A stretch of 64,000 nt of DNA from Bathynomus jamesi. Its lineage: Eukaryota > Arthropoda > Malacostraca > Isopoda > Cirolanidae. Numbering within the stretch: position 1 is the stretch's first letter; each line of letters opens with the position of its first letter. Location of the stretch: positions 198,501 through 262,500 of the forward strand of contig JAJOZX010005777.1 of the NCBI GenBank assembly GCA_023014485.1, written 5' to 3'. A model generated the notes under the pieces. It worked only from the letters and a program-made list of their open reading frames with translations, was not told the origin of the DNA and ran no database searches. Both the position numbers and the translations under genes were made by a program. Positions 14,229-26,479 of this stretch are shown one piece after another.

Positions 14229-14890
14229 TTAGGTAAGACTGAGTTCAGTATGCGATATTAGCGTAACTTTCTCAAGCGGGCAATAGTAAAAAATCTGTAT
14301 GAAGGGTTGAGTCATCAATGAAGGAATGTATGAGGAATTAGACGTGGCGGAGAGAACATTAAAATTAAATAGAAATAGAGTTTTGGAGTAAGGGCACGCG
14401 GATCCTTGAGGGACGTCGGAGTTAATGGGCAAGACGAAGAAGACCATCAAGTACTAGAGGTACTCAACTACCAGAGAGAATATGAAAGAGAAGAAAGGCG
14501 AGGAGAGAGGCCACGGTAATTGAGAAAGAAATCGATCGATGCCAAAGATCTAATGCGTGCGTTTCTCCGTGTTTATTCTTGTCCGGTGAATTTGGAAAGC
14601 GAGAAAAGATCAACAGTAGAGTGATCATAACAGAAGCTATGCTGTCAGTCATGAATGTGTCCGATTTTATTGTGCTTGATGATGTGGCTATTCGTCAGTA
14701 ACTCAAATGTTTTACCAATGTCTGACGCGAAAGAAATTGGTCTGTTATTTGAGGCAACCATGATGGTTGTTGCAATCAGGAATCCACGTTGGTTGGTTGA
14801 CAATTTGGGTAAGATTGTAGGACTTCATACTATCCACACCAACTGGCTTGGCGCGGGAGATAATGATGAACTACCTCAAAATGTATAAAT
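14229..14890 (-). pseudogene. Degenerate LINE reverse transcriptase
   Basis: On the minus strand about 14780-14560 reads RPISFASDIGKTFELL followed by DSQHSFCYDHSTVDL, matching the order RPISL-x-GK...QHGFR-x-x-x-S-T of non-LTR RTs. About 14450-14229 reads DVPQGSACPYSKTLFLFNFN, the D/G-VPQGS block. Other motifs are lost through frameshifts. This is an older fragment than the LINEs at 3-8 kb and appears to be a third family. Confidence 0.5.
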
Positions 14891-14899
14891 TGAAATCCC

Positions 14900-16079
14900 T
14901 CGGCACCACGATTCAACTGTAGGATAAAAAATATCTGGTTATATCTGTTTAAGAGTCAATGAGACTGGACACTTATAAAGTATCAGAAGAGCGACAAACA
15001 CTACAGTATTTAATAGGATTAGAGTGAGTGTGTTTGCAAAAGAAGTTAAGAGAAGTTGGAAATTATATTAAAAGCTGGCCCAGATCTGACGTAGTAATAT
15101 AGTCCACCCTTTGATCTTAGATTAGAAAAATAATTGTAGCCGGAGAAGTCAGAACGACAAGAAATGGAGAGAGAAATTTGAGTTTCAGTTAAGAACAGTA
15201 AGTCCGGTGTATGAGATTAAAGATAAAAGTACACCATCTAGATTGATGCTCAATCCCTTTATATGCAAATATGAATGGAAAGTGGAGTTTCTTTGGTATT
15301 TGACCCATGACAGTGCCAAGGTTGGTGTGGTAACATTTAACTCCCCGAGTAGAGTGCTAATGGTTGAGCGGGTCCTAGGAAACAAGCCCAGAACGACCAG
15401 TAAGTAAGTAAGTGCGTTTCAAGTCTTCCCTGCGTATGATATTAAATTTCAGACATGAATTTTAAAAATGAATAATGAGAAAGGAAAAAAATATATAGGT
15501 ATGGATAGATGTGACGTAAGAAAAGGAAATGCAAGTAGTAGAAACATAGGTGTAAGATTCTAAACTGTCAATTGGGCGTAGAAAAATCTAATAATTCTTG
15601 ACTATCTAAAAGTTAAGAATCATTTTAAAAAGTATTCAGCTATTTTACCCAAAAAGTAGCTAAGGTAGCTATATTATTCGGACAATTTAAAAAAAAAAGA
15701 ATTTAAAAAAATCCTTATTTTTACAAGTATCAAAGTAATATAATAATCTTAACTAGTCAATGGATCGGAGCTTAGTTGAAACTAATTTGAATTTAGAAAA
15801 AATCAGTAGTTTTTGGGGTATGAATGGATAATTTGCCTTACAAAGAGAATATAATCTGAACTTTTGTATATTTCATATTACTTTAAAAACTTCTAACCAG
15901 AAGTTTTGTCAATTTTATCTCCAAGCCAGTGCAGGAAACCAGTCTTATAAAAAGAGGCCAATCCAGTCGATTGACAAACATATTTCCTGCGGAACACGCA
16001 GAATGATGCAACCGATCAGGCAATCCACTACACAACTTCCCCCCCCCCCCGGCTTCTCAATAAGGCATTCAAATATATA

Positions 16080-16118
<39 letters not shown>

Positions 16119-16870
16119 GTCTCTCAAAATGGACCATCCTTCAAAATCTGACAAATCTAAAATTTCTATGTACTGCAGGCCTCGGTAATTTATATCGCTA
16201 TTAGAAACAATCTTCGTATTTAGACTCGAACCTATATAATCTCAATGACTACACCCCTTTTCATCATCTAAATATCGTCAGATAGACAACCACCACCACC
16301 ACCACCCAACAGCGATAAACAACCAACTAATGTCCTTTGCCGTCAGCCACAGTTTAAAAAAGAGCCGTATATAACTGCATGTATTTCCCGTTTGAACGTT
16401 TGGTGAAATTGAAAAAAATTCAGATCCAATATTTTAAAATGTTTCAGTATATTATCGCATTTTGTTCCTTTAAATTTTAAAATAACTATTTTGGTGTCTT
16501 GATTTATACTCTCCTGAATGAATTTCACTCTTAAGTTATAACTCTTAATTCTAATGTATTTATTTTGATTTGGTAAATTTACTTTGATATGTAAACTTAT
16601 AATAAACACTACCATTTTTATATTACTATTATTGCAATATTACATTAGTTTTACGTTCCATATTTTCAACCCTAATTGTCGAAAGTTCTGAAGAATAAGT
16701 GTTTGTAATTGAACTGATTTCACACACACATAATAATATATATATCACGAGCATGCGTGGTTTTTGTATGAAACAAAAATTACCCCCACCCTACAGGCCC
16801 ACAGGATTCGAACCCATCCTGTTGGGGACAATTTTGCAATAACACATATATACACACACACACACAAACA
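14900..16870. other. AT-rich stretch without a recognisable gene
   Basis: Contains poly-C (about 16038-16050), a (TA)n tract (16076-16114) and a (CAC)n run near 16290-16306. On the minus strand, positions 16804-16815 form a GGGTTCGAATCC-type sequence resembling a tRNA B box, but no A box lies at the right distance. Confidence 0.4.
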
Positions 16871-16939
16871 CGTGTGTATATATATATATATATATATATC
16901 AAAGCTATTGACTTCTCCTTAGGGAAACGGAGCTTACAG

Positions 16940-17178
16940 ATGAACAGAAGGATCAACACAACGGCAAACATTTTCATTTATTTGTACTTCAGACGTTTCG
17001 ACAAATCTTTTGTCATCATCAGTGAATTAAGTCTTAAAACCTTAAAACAAAAGTAATTTTCACTTTTCACTTTTGTTTTAAGGTTTTAAGACTTAATTCA
17101 CTGATGATGACAAAAGATTTGTCGAAACGTCTGAAGTACAAATAAATGAAAATGTTTGCCGTTGTGTTGATCCTTCTG

Positions 17179-17183
<5 letters not shown>
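16940..17183. repeat. Perfect 115-bp-arm palindrome with hammerhead-like core (Penelope-type terminal repeat)
   Basis: Arms 16940-17054 and 17069-17183 are exact reverse complements, separated by 14 bp. Each arm carries CTGATGA, then a 6-bp stem GACAAA/TTTGTC with a 3-nt loop, then GAAAC (17101-17126 on plus). CUGAUGA-stem-GAAA is the conserved catalytic core of hammerhead ribozymes, which occur in the terminal repeats of Penelope-like elements. I did not find the 3' stem-I strand needed for self-cleavage next to the core, so activity is not claimed. (TA)n tracts lie on both sides. No Penelope coding sequence is adjacent. Confidence 0.7.
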
Positions 17184-17215
<32 letters not shown>

Positions 17216-18600
17216 CCTAACGATTCGTGTGTATAACTTACAAATGCATATGTACAACCACTATAATCTTACGTATTGAACCCTCCTAAAAAGGCGGTAT
17301 TCATATATACACAAACAATAAATCTCGAAAATAGCTTCTATACAACGTTTATTACTATGTAATTAAATACATCCGATATAATATATTTCTCTATATACCA
17401 ATTATCTCATTTATAAACCTTTCATCCATGCGGCCAAACCTCGAAATGGAAAATCCTCTCCATGGAAGAGAAAACTTATCCATAAAATGTTGTCCCGCGC
17501 GTTACTTTGCCAATATGACTCGTTTGTATAACTGCAGCCATTATAAAATGAAAAAAAACTCGCAATGGGTCCGTGCATTTGTATACTTGAAGGCGGAATG
17601 AAGGGGGTGTTTAATACCAACGCGCCTATAGAGGCAGTTCGAGGATATCCCTATTTGGGACCCGAAAAAATTACCGCATGCATCCATGGGAGTCTCATTA
17701 TATGTAGAAGGACCCGCTCCGTTACTGAGGCGAGGACGCATAAATCGTGGGTCGAATGCAGGTTATATCAGACGCGATTGAAAGCATGTCGAAAGGATGA
17801 GTAATCTGTACATTGACTCTTTTAGGCATTAATAAAAGCTCTCATAAAAATTCTAATAAAAGATTTAATAAAAATTTTGTATAAAGCTATAAAAATAATT
17901 CATTATTATTATTATACATATATATATATATAGGGGTCTGTAGATGATAGTTTAAAACTTATACAAATTTATATAGAGAATCCATAACACCTCGTATAGG
18001 CCTTAAAAAACCCACATACATTAATTAATTCGAGGAAAAATAACTTTTTTTTATAAAAAGTGTTTGAAATTACGTGTATAAGAATGGCATTTGGGTAGAT
18101 ACCCAACACACACACACCGTGAAGTGAAGTGACGAGAAAATAAATACCTATACGTTACTCCTGTACGTGTTTTGTTACGTATTGTTATACTCTAACATAT
18201 AATTAAAGTTTAGATGCACGATTTATCAGGAGCAAGATGTACCTCAAGCTTCCATTTCCTCCTTTGACATTATACATATATTACACTATTATTTTTTTTA
18301 ATGGTTTGATTCACAAACGCATAGAGCACAATTTCAAGTTTGTTCTATACGAACGACCAAAATTTCAGCATTTATATGATTTCATATATTTCGTGTATGC
18401 AAGACCATCAGGAATATCTGCATATTAATTAGTGTACGAGGCCATACTTAATTTATTTGTAAGGATACACTTTCAAGAACGTTCAATATATATATTTTTC
18501 ATTGAGAAAAATATTTTCACGATTTTTGAGAATCATTCATCATCTAAATAAGATTTACTAACACTGTATAAATCATACCTTTAGTCATTACATCAATTGT
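17184..18600. other. AT-rich stretch without a recognisable gene
   Basis: (TA)n at 17184-17212 and 17917-17932. An open frame at 17565-17804 (plus) has no motif I know. Confidence 0.5.
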
Positions 18601-18629
18601 ATACATTTGCTGCCAATCTTAAGTGCGTG

Positions 18630-20270
18630 ACAGGGTAGCGTGGCGGAAAATTCCGTTAACGTCCAACAAATTACGTAGTCACGTAGGTAAGTGCCCCGAA
18701 GGTCTTAGTTCACTCAATAGTAGTTTGATTGTGTCATTTTTGTACAATCTGTGTATCCTTATTTCGTTGCGTGCGTTGCTTCATTTTTTTGTTGTTGTTC
18801 AGTTTTATAACAATATTCACAACGGGGCTTTGAGTAAATTAAAGCGTGATTCCAAGTTCTGTAAGAAGAGAGAAGTTACTTCGTGAACTAAATTGTCAAA
18901 GAATATCATAAACGCGGCTGAAAAAAAGTAGGACGAAGTACTCGTTGCCAAAGTTATAAAGTCTACGAAGAGCACTGCGAAATGCCTTCGTAGTGGCTGG
19001 TCACGATCAGTGGCCGAGAAAAAGCATGAACGGCCGACAAATTTCCAGGCTTATAGGCATCTCACGACGATCCTTGCAGCAGATTTCAAAACCTGACGTC
19101 AATCTGAAAAGTGTTAATGAAAGTAATGTTGGATAGACCAACAGCAGCAATGAAAACTACAATACCATCAATACGAGTAAGCCGGCCGATTTTAGTGGGT
19201 TGCACGCGTACAAACATACAAAATGTCCCAAAATAATAATAATAATAGTTTCATTAAATGTAAAAGTCAGAATCAGAATGGGATGTTTTAAAATTTGTAT
19301 ACTTTATTTTTTACCATCAATGCTGACAAAAACTAATTCCCAAAATCTGAGCGAAAGAGTTTAAATTTAAAAAAATACGTAAACCTTCAATTTTTAAAAT
19401 AATTTTTATATAACTTCTGTGCATTGCATAACTATTTCTGAAAAAATATGAATTGTGTATAAAATATTTAACGAGCTTTACTCAGGAAAAGCTGACGATG
19501 ACGTCTGGGACGTAAAACCCAAGAGATAGTTTACTTCGATCTATGGTAGGCTCGCAAAAACGCGACTGGACGGGTGTAAACGCCTGTTCAGACGTTTTCC
19601 CACCAGTCAGTCAGTCAATAAAATTGGGTTTTCCAATGAGAACCGTTTTACGTAAAAAAAAAAAAATGGTGTCTAAGTTAATGTGGTCAAGAAAGCAGAA
19701 ATAGTCTCCGTGACTTTAGAGGAAGAGATCACATTTCAGGGACTGTGATGGTTGATGTTGCCATCTTCTTTGTTGGAAAAGATGACCTCATATTTGTTGA
19801 GATAAGCGTGAAAATAAAAATAAAAATATTGATGTAAAGACATCTTGTCTCGCATGATGCCTTGCACTGAAGATCAGATGCCATGCTTCACTTTCATGCG
19901 AGATAAGACACCGGCACACCGGTCTAAAAGTCACCAATGAATTTCTAGGGGTAAACTGCGCAAACTTCAATAAACTCGGTGTTTGTCACCAAACGGCCCA
20001 GATTTGGATCCTGTTTATGCAAACAACAGTGCACTGTGGAACTAGAATGAACGCTGCGCAAGAATTGGAGGGGATAGAATCATGGCAGGAGCAGAAAGTT
20101 AACGTTCCATCCAAGTTGCAGTTTCCCAGTGGCACAAGAGGTTGCAAACTGTTGTTGAAACTACTGATGATGATGATGATGATAATGATGAGACATATTA
20201 AACTTCACTTTTTTACAGTAACTGTAAGCAGAAAGTCGGTGGAGGCAGCGAATTGTTTGCATGAACTTTA
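18630..20270 (+). pseudogene. Strongly decayed mariner-like element
   Basis: Around 19020-19110 a plus frame reads MNGRQISRLIGISRRSLQQI, the second helix-turn-helix of Tc1/mariner transposases. Around 19890-19930 there is RDKTPAHRSKSHQ, recalling the Q-D-x-A-P-x-H second-Asp block, and around 20000 a PDLDPV stretch recalling SPDLNPLD. Frameshifts and stops fall between them. Element ends are not visible, so the limits given are approximate. Confidence 0.4.
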
Positions 20271-20481
20271 GAAATCTTGAGCACCTCTTTTTCTGCTTTG
20301 CGAATAATTTTAATTAAAAAATAAATAGTAAACTAATTTCAAGCCAAATGAATTATCGACCTAATTGTTTAAACCCCGAATATATATATATATATTTTTA
20401 CTATAAAGATATAATTAATGGAAATTGGCCAATTGTTTGCGCCACCTTAAATTATGTATATATACACACTCCTATGTATAC

Positions 20482-20483
<2 letters not shown>

Positions 20484-20547
<64 letters not shown>
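20484..20547. repeat. (TA)n microsatellite
   Basis: About 64 bp of perfect TA. Confidence 0.95.
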
Positions 20548-20550
<3 letters not shown>

Positions 20551-20909
20551 CGGAGTAATTACTTAAGAAAAGTATTATTTATACAATAGAAAACTACAAG
20601 CAAAGGTAATGGTCCCCAAAAAATTGTGAGAACACGTATCTATATTAATTAAAAAGATAGTTTTGAAGTATTTTTACCTCGTGGGAAAAAACTTCTTTAT
20701 TAATTGGAGCCAAAAACTATGACTTCAGAATTCCGCAAAGAATATTGCTAATTGTGGTTTGTCGCACCGATGAATGTATAAATATACAGTTTGGACTTTT
20801 TAACCCCTCAATTATAGATATATTTATATACAAAATCGTGCGTGTTCATGCATTTTATTTATATATATATATATATATCCAGAGAACTATAATAACTGTA
20901 TAGTTCGCC

Positions 20910-20945
20910 ACCATACCTGGGTGGTCTAGTGGTAAGAGACAATTG
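20910..20945 (+). other. tRNA A-box-like sequence (possible SINE scrap)
   Basis: CCTGGGTGGTCTAGTGGTAAGAG at about 20917-20939 contains TGGTCTAGTGG (20922-20932), which fits the RNA polymerase III A box TRGYNNARNGG. No B box follows within 60 bp and no cloverleaf can be drawn, so it is not a tRNA gene. Confidence 0.3.
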
Positions 20946-21004
20946 GGACGTGGCACAGTGACGCAGAGGCAAAACCTTCGTCTGTACATTTTACTTCAGT
21001 CTCC

Positions 21005-21007
<3 letters not shown>

Positions 21008-21048
<41 letters not shown>
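21008..21048. repeat. (ATT)n microsatellite
   Basis: About 41 bp of ATT repeat directly preceding the third LINE fragment. Confidence 0.9.
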
Positions 21049-21826
21049 GGAGCTACAGAATAAAAGGTACAAAACTCTGCAAGACAAACAGATAACACCA
21101 AATCCACAAGTCAGGGATCTTGGCGTAATAATATCGTCGGATGCATTATTCAGAGAGCACTATAACATTAAAATTATAAAGGCTAGAAAAATAATAGAAA
21201 TCATCTGGAGGAGCTTGCGCAGCAGAAAAGCAAACATCATGCTCAAATTATGGAAGAGTCTAGTCCTACCAATAATTGAGTATTGCTCAGTACTCACAAG
21301 CCCATACAGAAAACGAGACATTGCGAACATTGAAGCTATACAAAGGACTTTTACGTCTAAGATAGAGGAAACGAAAGGTAAAGACTACTGGTCTCAACTA
21401 CAATCCCTGAAACTCTACTCTCTGGAAAGACGCGAGCGGTATACAATAATATACATATGGAAAATACTTGAGGGCTTTGTTCCTAACCTTAGAAATGAAA
21501 TAAATACAAACAGGAATGAGAGAAGAGGAAGATTTTGTACGGTCCCAGCTGCGGTGGGACGAGGGGCCATGAAAACAAGGATGGAAAATACCCTCCTCAG
21601 AATACGAGGCCCAAAGTTTTTTAATGCTCTACCAAAAGAAGTGCGAAACCTCCAGCACACCGACCTGAATAACTTCAAGAACCAGGTGGACAGATTCCTG
21701 CGCAAAGTCCCTGACCAACCATGCGTGGCTGGCTACGAGGGCAGATCAGACAGCAATTCCCTCCCTCACCAAATCCCACAAATGAGGCGGGATGTTGCAA
21801 GGGGGTCGACCGCAGGTCGATCCTGA
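21047..21826 (+). pseudogene. LINE reverse transcriptase, C-terminal fragment (same family as 7.1-8.4 kb)
   Basis: Uninterrupted 259-codon frame: VRDLGVIISSDALF, PIIEYCSVLTSPYRKR, RRERYTIIYIWKILEGFVPNL, RGPKFFNALPKEVRN and a RKVPDQPCVAGYEG tail. It aligns motif by motif with 7722-8447. It begins at (ATT)n and lacks the catalytic RT core, so it is an extreme 5' truncation. The open frame suggests recent insertion. Confidence 0.85.
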
Positions 21827-21858
21827 ACCGTCGTTCAAGCTTACATAAAGTAATATAG

Positions 21859-22450
21859 TACAGGGCTATTCAAAATGATTCATCCGATTTCAACTGAGAA
21901 TACTTCCGTACATCTCAACCGTGCATCATACACCACATGAAAGAGGAAATCTCCGAGTTTTACAAGATCACCGCGAGAGGGCTCCAAAGTCACGCTGTGG
22001 CCTAGCCTAGCAACAAACAGTCAGTGTGAAAATGGTGTCCGCACAGCAGAAGGCGTTGGATTGGTCGCAGTGGGCCCCATGACTTGGTGCTCCACAGCTG
22101 GCCCCCTAGGTCGCCGGATCTTACACCGTGCGACTTCTTCCTTTGGGGGTACGTTAAGGATACTGTGTACGTGCCACCGTTGCCCACATCTTTGGATGAG
22201 CTCCGAACTCGCATTGTTACTGCCGTAGAGTCAGTGACAACGGACATGCTGGAGCGAGTATGGGAGGAATTCGACTATCGTGTCGACGTTGCTCGTGTAA
22301 CTAGGGGAAGTCACATAGAGCATTTATGAGGTGAGAGACAAAATTTGGACAGTTTTTTCTGTGGTTGATGTATCACAAATCACTCTGTATTTGTAACATT
22401 AAAAAATATTCTCATTTGAAATCAGGTGAATCATTTTGAATAGCCCTGTA
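21859..22450 (+). mobile_element. Short mariner-like derivative with TIRs and TA flanks
   Basis: The left end reads TACAGGGCTATTCAAAATGA (from 21859) and the right end is its inverse (to 22450). About 45 bp of TIR match with a few differences, and TA occurs at both borders as expected for Tc1/mariner insertion. About 592 bp long, so internally deleted. Confidence 0.85.
22084..22329 (+). pseudogene. Mariner-like transposase, C-terminal end
   Basis: Contains [20 protein letters not shown] (third catalytic Asp block) and a conserved tail ending GSHIEHL. The RSPDLTPxDF motif groups it with the long-spacing mariner-like family seen again at 60-61.5 kb. The N-terminal two thirds are gone. Confidence 0.75.
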
Positions 22451-24022
22451 AATATATAATGTATGGGTTGGACAGAATAATGGAAATGCTGGCATTCATT
22501 TTCAGTGCTATACTGTCTGATACTATTTATTGTTATATTCTTCACTAAGTTGATATGTCAATGAATGTTACATTAAAATCATGTTCTATTTTAATATGCT
22601 CATTCATTCATACGTCGGTTATACATAAAGTATACGACACACTAATAAATGATATCATCAGAAAATATAACACTGAAAATGTATAAGGCTATTTCGATTA
22701 TTTGCCCCCCCCCTCCCGGCAATATAATATATGATTTAACCGTGATTCAGTTTAAAAACTGCGAAATTAAAAAAAAATAATAATAATACTTTGTAAATAA
22801 AATTCAAAGTATTTTTGGACCTTTGAACCAAATTCTGAACATCTTAATCGTTCATCCTTTTTATAAAAGAGAAAATTTCCTAAAAAAAATTTTAAAAATA
22901 CTTTTAAAGTTTTATTTCACAAAATTTTATGGCGATCTTTTAAAACAGATGTTGAGGAAACTTTTTAATTTCCAACACAAATGGAAGCGCATTTATCACC
23001 TTTAAGGAAGGGAGCTACGTCGTGGCTACGCGATTACGTCGCTTCGTGTAAAGTCATTGATGTTAAGCGACGTTGGGTCTGGGTAATAGTTGGATAGGTG
23101 ACCATCCCTCTTCGTCCAGATGATGTAGTGACCCGTAGTAGTTTGGATCCCACGTAAAACTGTAGGTTCCCTCTCTTCTTTGACCTTGGATATTAGTAGA
23201 AATTGAAACAATAATAATCAACAGAATCACGAATCACAACCATCAAGGAAAAACGAGTAACTCGATATGTATTAATTAATTAGGTTTATAAACTTTGATT
23301 CTGATCGGTGTAACAATGGCGTTCAAAATGGAAATAAATGCACTTTACTTTACCCACACAGATGACGAAGCGGAAAGTATATATTTCTGTGCATTTCTGT
23401 TTATCCGACTTGAGCCCGGGTACCCAATTAAAATGTTAACACGTTCCATTACGCCATCGATGGAACAACACTCGAGAGAGAAAATAAAAGCGCGCGCGCG
23501 TCTTTATTTAAACGTTTCCATAGATTAAAACTCCTCTTTGAATATAAATTTGACCTAACCTAACCTATATATGGTTCCACCTTCTACACGAGCAATTTAT
23601 TTCATAAAAACATACAAAACGAAACTAAAAATATATCCTATCAGGGTGTCAAGGTTTGTCAACCATGTGTCCCTGCGTAGTTAATACCAAGAAGCCACGT
23701 TTCGACGCTCCTTCGACCAACAGTGCCACGCAATTAAGGGTTCAAGAGCGCTCTTCCATTTGCTGCACGATTAGGCCTAAAGGCGTAGGACGGTAAAAGA
23801 AATGAGTCATCCTTAATATGCAGGAGGACCATTTAAACTTATTTTTTGTAGTCAGTTCCTTACATTAGATTAATATTGTAGTTAGTTCAATAAAAATATA
23901 GTTATGGATAAAAGTTCGCCGAAAAGATAGCATTTTAAACGAATCCCCAAAATATTTCTTATTTTGGTGCGCTTTGAAATTTAATTTTATTTATTTTTTG
24001 CTCATCTTTTTCCCACAACTGT

Positions 24023-24030
<8 letters not shown>
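22451..24030. other. AT-rich stretch apart from the 5S-like sequence
   Basis: Besides 23010-23165 I see only short chance frames, poly-C at about 22706-22715 and CCTAACCTAACC at about 23554-23567. Confidence 0.5.
23010..23165 (+). ncRNA. 5S rRNA-derived retrosequence (SINE3-like or 5S pseudogene)
   Basis: From 23058 the sequence reads GATGTTAAGCGACGTTGGGT, then TTGGATAGGTGACC at about 23089-23102. These correspond to the 5S rRNA internal control region (AAGTTAAGCAACGTCGGGC...CTTGGATGGGTGACC), in the right order and spacing. The 3' part diverges from 5S and carries an extra tail (to about 23165), which favours a 5S-promoter SINE over a simple gene copy. Several changes make it a poor structural rRNA. 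Confidence 0.65.

Positions 24031-24062
<32 letters not shown>
24030..24062. repeat. (TA)n microsatellite
   Basis: About 33 bp of TA. Confidence 0.9.
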
Positions 24063-24066
<4 letters not shown>

Positions 24067-24330
24067 GGAAGAGGGTAATTTAGTTTCTCCTTCTGTCACC
24101 AAACGTCACGCATGTCGGCGGTTTTGGGCTACTTTATCCTCCGACATGGCGGCTAATCGGCTCGACTGCGACTCGCCGCAACATTGACAATCTCCGTCGT
24201 AGAATGCTTTCAGGAAGCTAATTTGACACCAGTTAAGACCAGGTAATGACGCCGGACTTTGGCATTACGGCAATTTGGGACGAGGTGCGGTTGCAGGGGC
24301 GGAGTGGAGCTGCGCCGAGTTTTTGTCCAA
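24063..24330. other. Unexplained higher-GC block
   Basis: About 270 bp of complex sequence with GACATGGCGGCTAAT and a TATATAACGCG motif near 24331. No open frame with a known motif. It could be a promoter-like or conserved block; I cannot assign it. Confidence 0.2.
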
Positions 24331-24430
24331 TATATAACGCGTTGTGCAATTCTTCGTTCTATGTAATTAAACAGGATTGCACATAATATAAATTTAAGGG
24401 TAAAAACCTAACTGTTCACAGCGACGTTTT

Positions 24431-24740
24431 TTATTTATACGTAATTATTATTAATACAATGCTCACGTTCATGTGTGTGTTTCTGTGTGCGTGTGTGTGT
24501 CCCAAAAAATGTATACGCACATTAGTTGCAAATAGTACGAGAAATAACAGAACGACACGCATATGTACGTGTATGAAGTGAGAGTGTAGCGCAGGAGTCG
24601 ACAATGCATTAACGAAGTTCTTGTAAAGAAGCCGGTTTACTGGCGTGAACAACGTTCTTCATTTCACCCGGGAGATAAAAATCGAGGGTATTCAACAGGC
24701 CCACGGTGCCCTATCCAGCTTCCATGCAAGCTGCCGGCGT
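24431..24740 (-). pseudogene. Inverted copy of a mariner-like transposase 3' end
   Basis: The reverse complement of about 24540-24700 aligns closely with 26600-26790, including the run CCAGTAAACCGGCTTC and the following GAACTTCGT-AATGCATTGTCGA. It therefore forms the left arm of an inverted pair whose right arm is at 26560-26870, with the Tc1 element between. This is the third fold-back arrangement in the window. Confidence 0.7.
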
Positions 24741-24762
24741 CCGAAAAATATAAACATACATA

Positions 24763-26394
24763 CATTGGCGCTCATAAGTATTTGTACAGAGAAATATTTC
24801 AGTTATATTCGTTCTTAACTTTTGTACCATTGCATAGGATAGTTAGGAAAAGTTTACCGTTCGTTTGGAAAAATTTAACAAGTAAAAATTTAGTTTAACT
24901 CCAACATACAACGTAAAACATTAAATAATTTGAGGAAAATAATAAAAAAGTTAAAATGCAAAAGTTTTTCTACATTTATTTACAAAATTATTTAATGCTT
25001 TCTATGTCCAACTTAGGCTTGGAGGATTTAAAGTTTTTATCAGTAGTTGGCTGTTTATTCATTAGATGTTGGCAATTCTGAATTCTAGAATTTTCTCCGT
25101 GAATCTTCATGGAAGACGGATGACTATACGAGCCATTAGTAAGCAATGGGTCATCGTTGTAAAGAGCTGTCTAAGGATCTTAAGAGATCTGTTACTGCTG
25201 CACACGAGTTTGGAAAGAGTTATAGGAAGATAATAGAAGAGCTTCGAATTCCATTTACGACGGTTGTTGTATTTATAAAGAAATGTGAAGGCTTTGAAAC
25301 AATCAAAACTCTAGCAAAGTGTGGACGACCTCGCAAGATTTCAGAACGTATAACTAGACGGATGGCAAGAATGGCTGCTGCGAATCCACGAGTGACTGCG
25401 GGTGATATTTGCCAAACCTTAAAAGTACGATCGATGTCCATTCCTCTACTGTACGTCCTACATTGAAAAAGAATGATCCGCATGGAAGAGCGTACGAAGA
25501 ACACCTCTACTACGAAAAGCGGATAAAGAAGCTCGTTTAAAGTAAGCCACGGATCATCAAAATGATGAATTTGCATTCTGGAAGAAAGTTCTCTTGACAG
25601 ACGAGACCAAAATTTAATTATTCAGGGACAATAAGCCACAGTATGTTTGGCGAAAACCAAATACTGCTTTTGAGGAAAAAAAAAAATCTTTCCTACGGTT
25701 AAACATGGTGGAGGTAGTTTGCTTCTTTGGGGATGGTTTAGTGCTTCTAGTCAATTAAAGCTTGTCGTCATCAATGGAATCTTGAATTCGAAGAAATATC
25801 AGGAAATTTTAGAAGAAAATGTATTGCCTTCAATTCGAGAGTTGCGAATGGGTCGCAACCGGGTACTGAAACAAGATAATGATCCAAAACACAAAAGTAA
25901 GAGTACCATGAAATGACTTCAACAAAAGAATTTCAAGCTTCTCGAGTGATCCAGTCAAAACCCAGATCTGTTTAATCGAAAATTTATGGTTTAACTCGAT
26001 AAAAGCTATCCGCGAGAGAAACCCTTAGAATTTGAATGAATTGCAACAATTTTCTTTAGAAGAATGGGCTAAAACTTCTATTGAGAGCTATCGAAAGCTT
26101 GTAGAAAAATACTCAAAACGAATCCTTGAAGTTATTCAAGCAAAAGGTGAACACACAAGGTATTAAAAATATATCATTTTCTAAGTAAATGTAAGAAAAC
26201 TTTTGCATTTTAACTTTTTCACTTTTCTCAAATTCTTTGTTTTACACTGTATGTTGGAGTCAAACTAACTTTCTATTGGTTAAATTTTCCCAAATGAATG
26301 GTAAACTTTTCATAACTATCCTATGCATGGTACAAAAGATAAGGACGCATATAACCGAAATATTTATTTGTACGAATACTTATGAGCGCCACTC
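24763..26394 (+). mobile_element. Tc1-like transposon with about 200-bp TIRs
   Basis: The left end is CATTGGCGCTCATAAGTATT at 24763. The right end, inverted, is GAGTGGCGCTCATAAGTATT, ending at 26394. Both are flanked by TA (24761-24762 and 26395-26396). The match continues inward for about 200 bp on each side with scattered differences (to about 24975 and from about 26185), ending in AAAATGCAAAAGTTTTTCTAC. Length is 1.63 kb, a normal full size for the family. Confidence 0.9.
25146..26166 (+). pseudogene. Tc1-like transposase, degenerate
   Basis: The frame 25146-25466 encodes the bipartite N-terminal DNA-binding region (CKELSKDLKRSVTAAHEFGK, then the GRPRK hook and a second helix-turn-helix). 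Further on, other frames give LLTDETK (first Asp, about 25594-25617), HGGGSLLLWGWF (about 25708), KQDNDPKHKSK (second Asp, 25869-25900), then a damaged NPDL block near 25960. Several stops and frameshifts separate these. A C-terminal EVIQAKGEHTRY-like end is at about 26130-26166. It is an inactive copy in otherwise well preserved TIRs. Confidence 0.8.
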
Positions 26395-26479
26395 TAAATC
26401 GTTGGTAACACTGATACAAGTATAACAACAGGATTGATTCTTTGTTTTCGTAGAAAGCCAAAAGATAGCACTTTGTGAA

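Noticed and set aside
20910..20945. tRNA gene
   Set aside because: Only an A-box-like sequence; no B box or cloverleaf.
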